This document shows, one piece after another, positions 63,595-64,000 of a stretch of 64,000 bases of DNA (within the stretch, counting starts at the first letter, position 1; every line of letters starts with the position of its first letter). The stretch is from DASUBV01 sp963822485 (lineage in GTDB: Bacteria; Actinomycetota; Actinomycetes; Streptosporangiales; Streptosporangiaceae), in contig CAWGHW010000011.1 in assembly GCA_963822485.1 (NCBI GenBank), forward strand, positions 62,001 through 126,000, in the 5' to 3' direction. The position numbers and the translations under genes are program-made. The notes beneath the pieces were generated by a model that was not told the origin of the DNA, made no database searches, and saw only the letters and a list, made by a program, of their open reading frames with translations.

Positions 63595-64000
63595 GCGTCA
63601 CCACACCACGGGGGTTCCGCGCCGCGGGCGTGACCGCCGGGCTCAAGGAGTCTGGCCAGCCGGACGTCGCGGTGGTCATCAACGACGGGCCGTCGGCCGC
63701 GGCGGCCGGGGTCTTCACCACCAACCGGGTCAAGGCCGCGCCGGTGCTCTGGAGCCAGCAGGTGCTGCAGGGCGGCCAGGTCCGCGCGGTGGTGCTCAAC
63801 TCCGGCGGCGCCAACGCGTGTACCGGGCCGGCCGGCTTCGCCGACACCCATCACACGGCCGAGCACCTGGCCAAGGTGCTGTCCGGCGCGGGCCAGCCAG
63901 CGGGCCAGAACGAGACCGACGGGGCGAGACCGGCGCGGGCGAGGTCGCCGTCTGCTCGACCGGCCTGATCGGCGACCGCCTGCCCATGGACAAGCTGCTG
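63591..64000 (+). CDS. argJ: Glutamate N-acetyltransferase / amino-acid acetyltransferase ArgJ (partial, one frameshift)
   Basis: Transfers acetyl from N-acetylornithine to glutamate. Visible: PRGFRAAGVTAGLKESGQPD, AGVFTTNRVKAAPVLWS, VLNSGGANACTGPAGF. After about 63925 the continuation (GEVAVCSTGLIGDRLPMDKL) is in another frame, so there is an indel there. The gene runs off the window before the autoproteolytic Thr region. GTG start overlaps the end of argC, so the two are co-translated. Confidence 0.92.

Overview
This window is about 72% G+C chromosomal DNA of a filamentous, probably sporulating actinomycete. It carries an SsgA-family protein, PimA/PgsA phosphatidylinositol-mannoside genes, a Rel enzyme with a long N-terminal tail, GTG/TTG starts and an actinobacterial SOS box. 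Gene order from thrS to pheT (thrS, AP4A phosphorylase-like HIT, pgsA, acyltransferase, pimA, pdxS, pdxT, yebC, ruvCAB, yajC-secDF, apt, rel, aspS, alaS, ruvX, mltG, aroE, infC-rpmI-rplT, pheST, argCJ) is the classic actinobacterial core. I cannot fix the genus from sequence alone; a Streptosporangiales-like lineage is a guess.

Region 1 (1-10.1 kb) is accessory. It holds a secreted GH18 chitinase flanked by decayed repeats and a TetR remnant, a divergent LigD-type 3'-phosphoesterase, a secreted phosphodiesterase, a DUF1707 membrane protein lying between IS relics, and a tRNA-Gly/Cys/Val cluster. Inserted in that cluster is a phage-type endonuclease VII gene bounded by a duplicated 5' half of tRNA-Val. 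An SsgA-like gene, a second tRNA-Val and a kelch-like relic follow. Region 2 (10.1-13 kb) has two tandem paralogous L,D-transpeptidases. Region 3 (13-23.3 kb) has thrS and HIT converging on an EF-G2 homologue, then a HAD phosphatase, a DedA protein and the overlapping pgsA-acyltransferase-pimA operon. Region 4 (23.3-37.4 kb) runs pdxST-yebC-eis-like-ruvCAB-yajC-secDF-apt-rel. Region 5 (37.8-52.6 kb) has a DUF349 protein and a cyclophilin on the minus strand, then a metallo-hydrolase, aspS, rarA, two small envelope genes, alaS, ruvX, mltG and aroE. Region 6 (52.6-64 kb) has infC-rpmI-rplT with a structured leader, a TrmH-type methyltransferase, a histidine kinase, pheST, a lipoprotein and argC-argJ, cut by the window edge.

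Two properties cut across the window. First, many conserved genes (ruvA, ruvB, secD, secF, rel, cyclophilin, mltG, aroE, infC tail, pheT, argJ and one L,D-transpeptidase) carry single-base frameshifts while both reading-frame halves stay perfectly conserved. This most likely reflects consensus errors in the assembly, so I give the full gene spans. Second, several core enzymes (PdxT, YebC, Apt, ArgC) contain in-frame 15-bp minisatellites, and Rel and MltG carry long repetitive N-terminal tails. The most unusual locus is the endonuclease VII gene lodged in the tRNA cluster.
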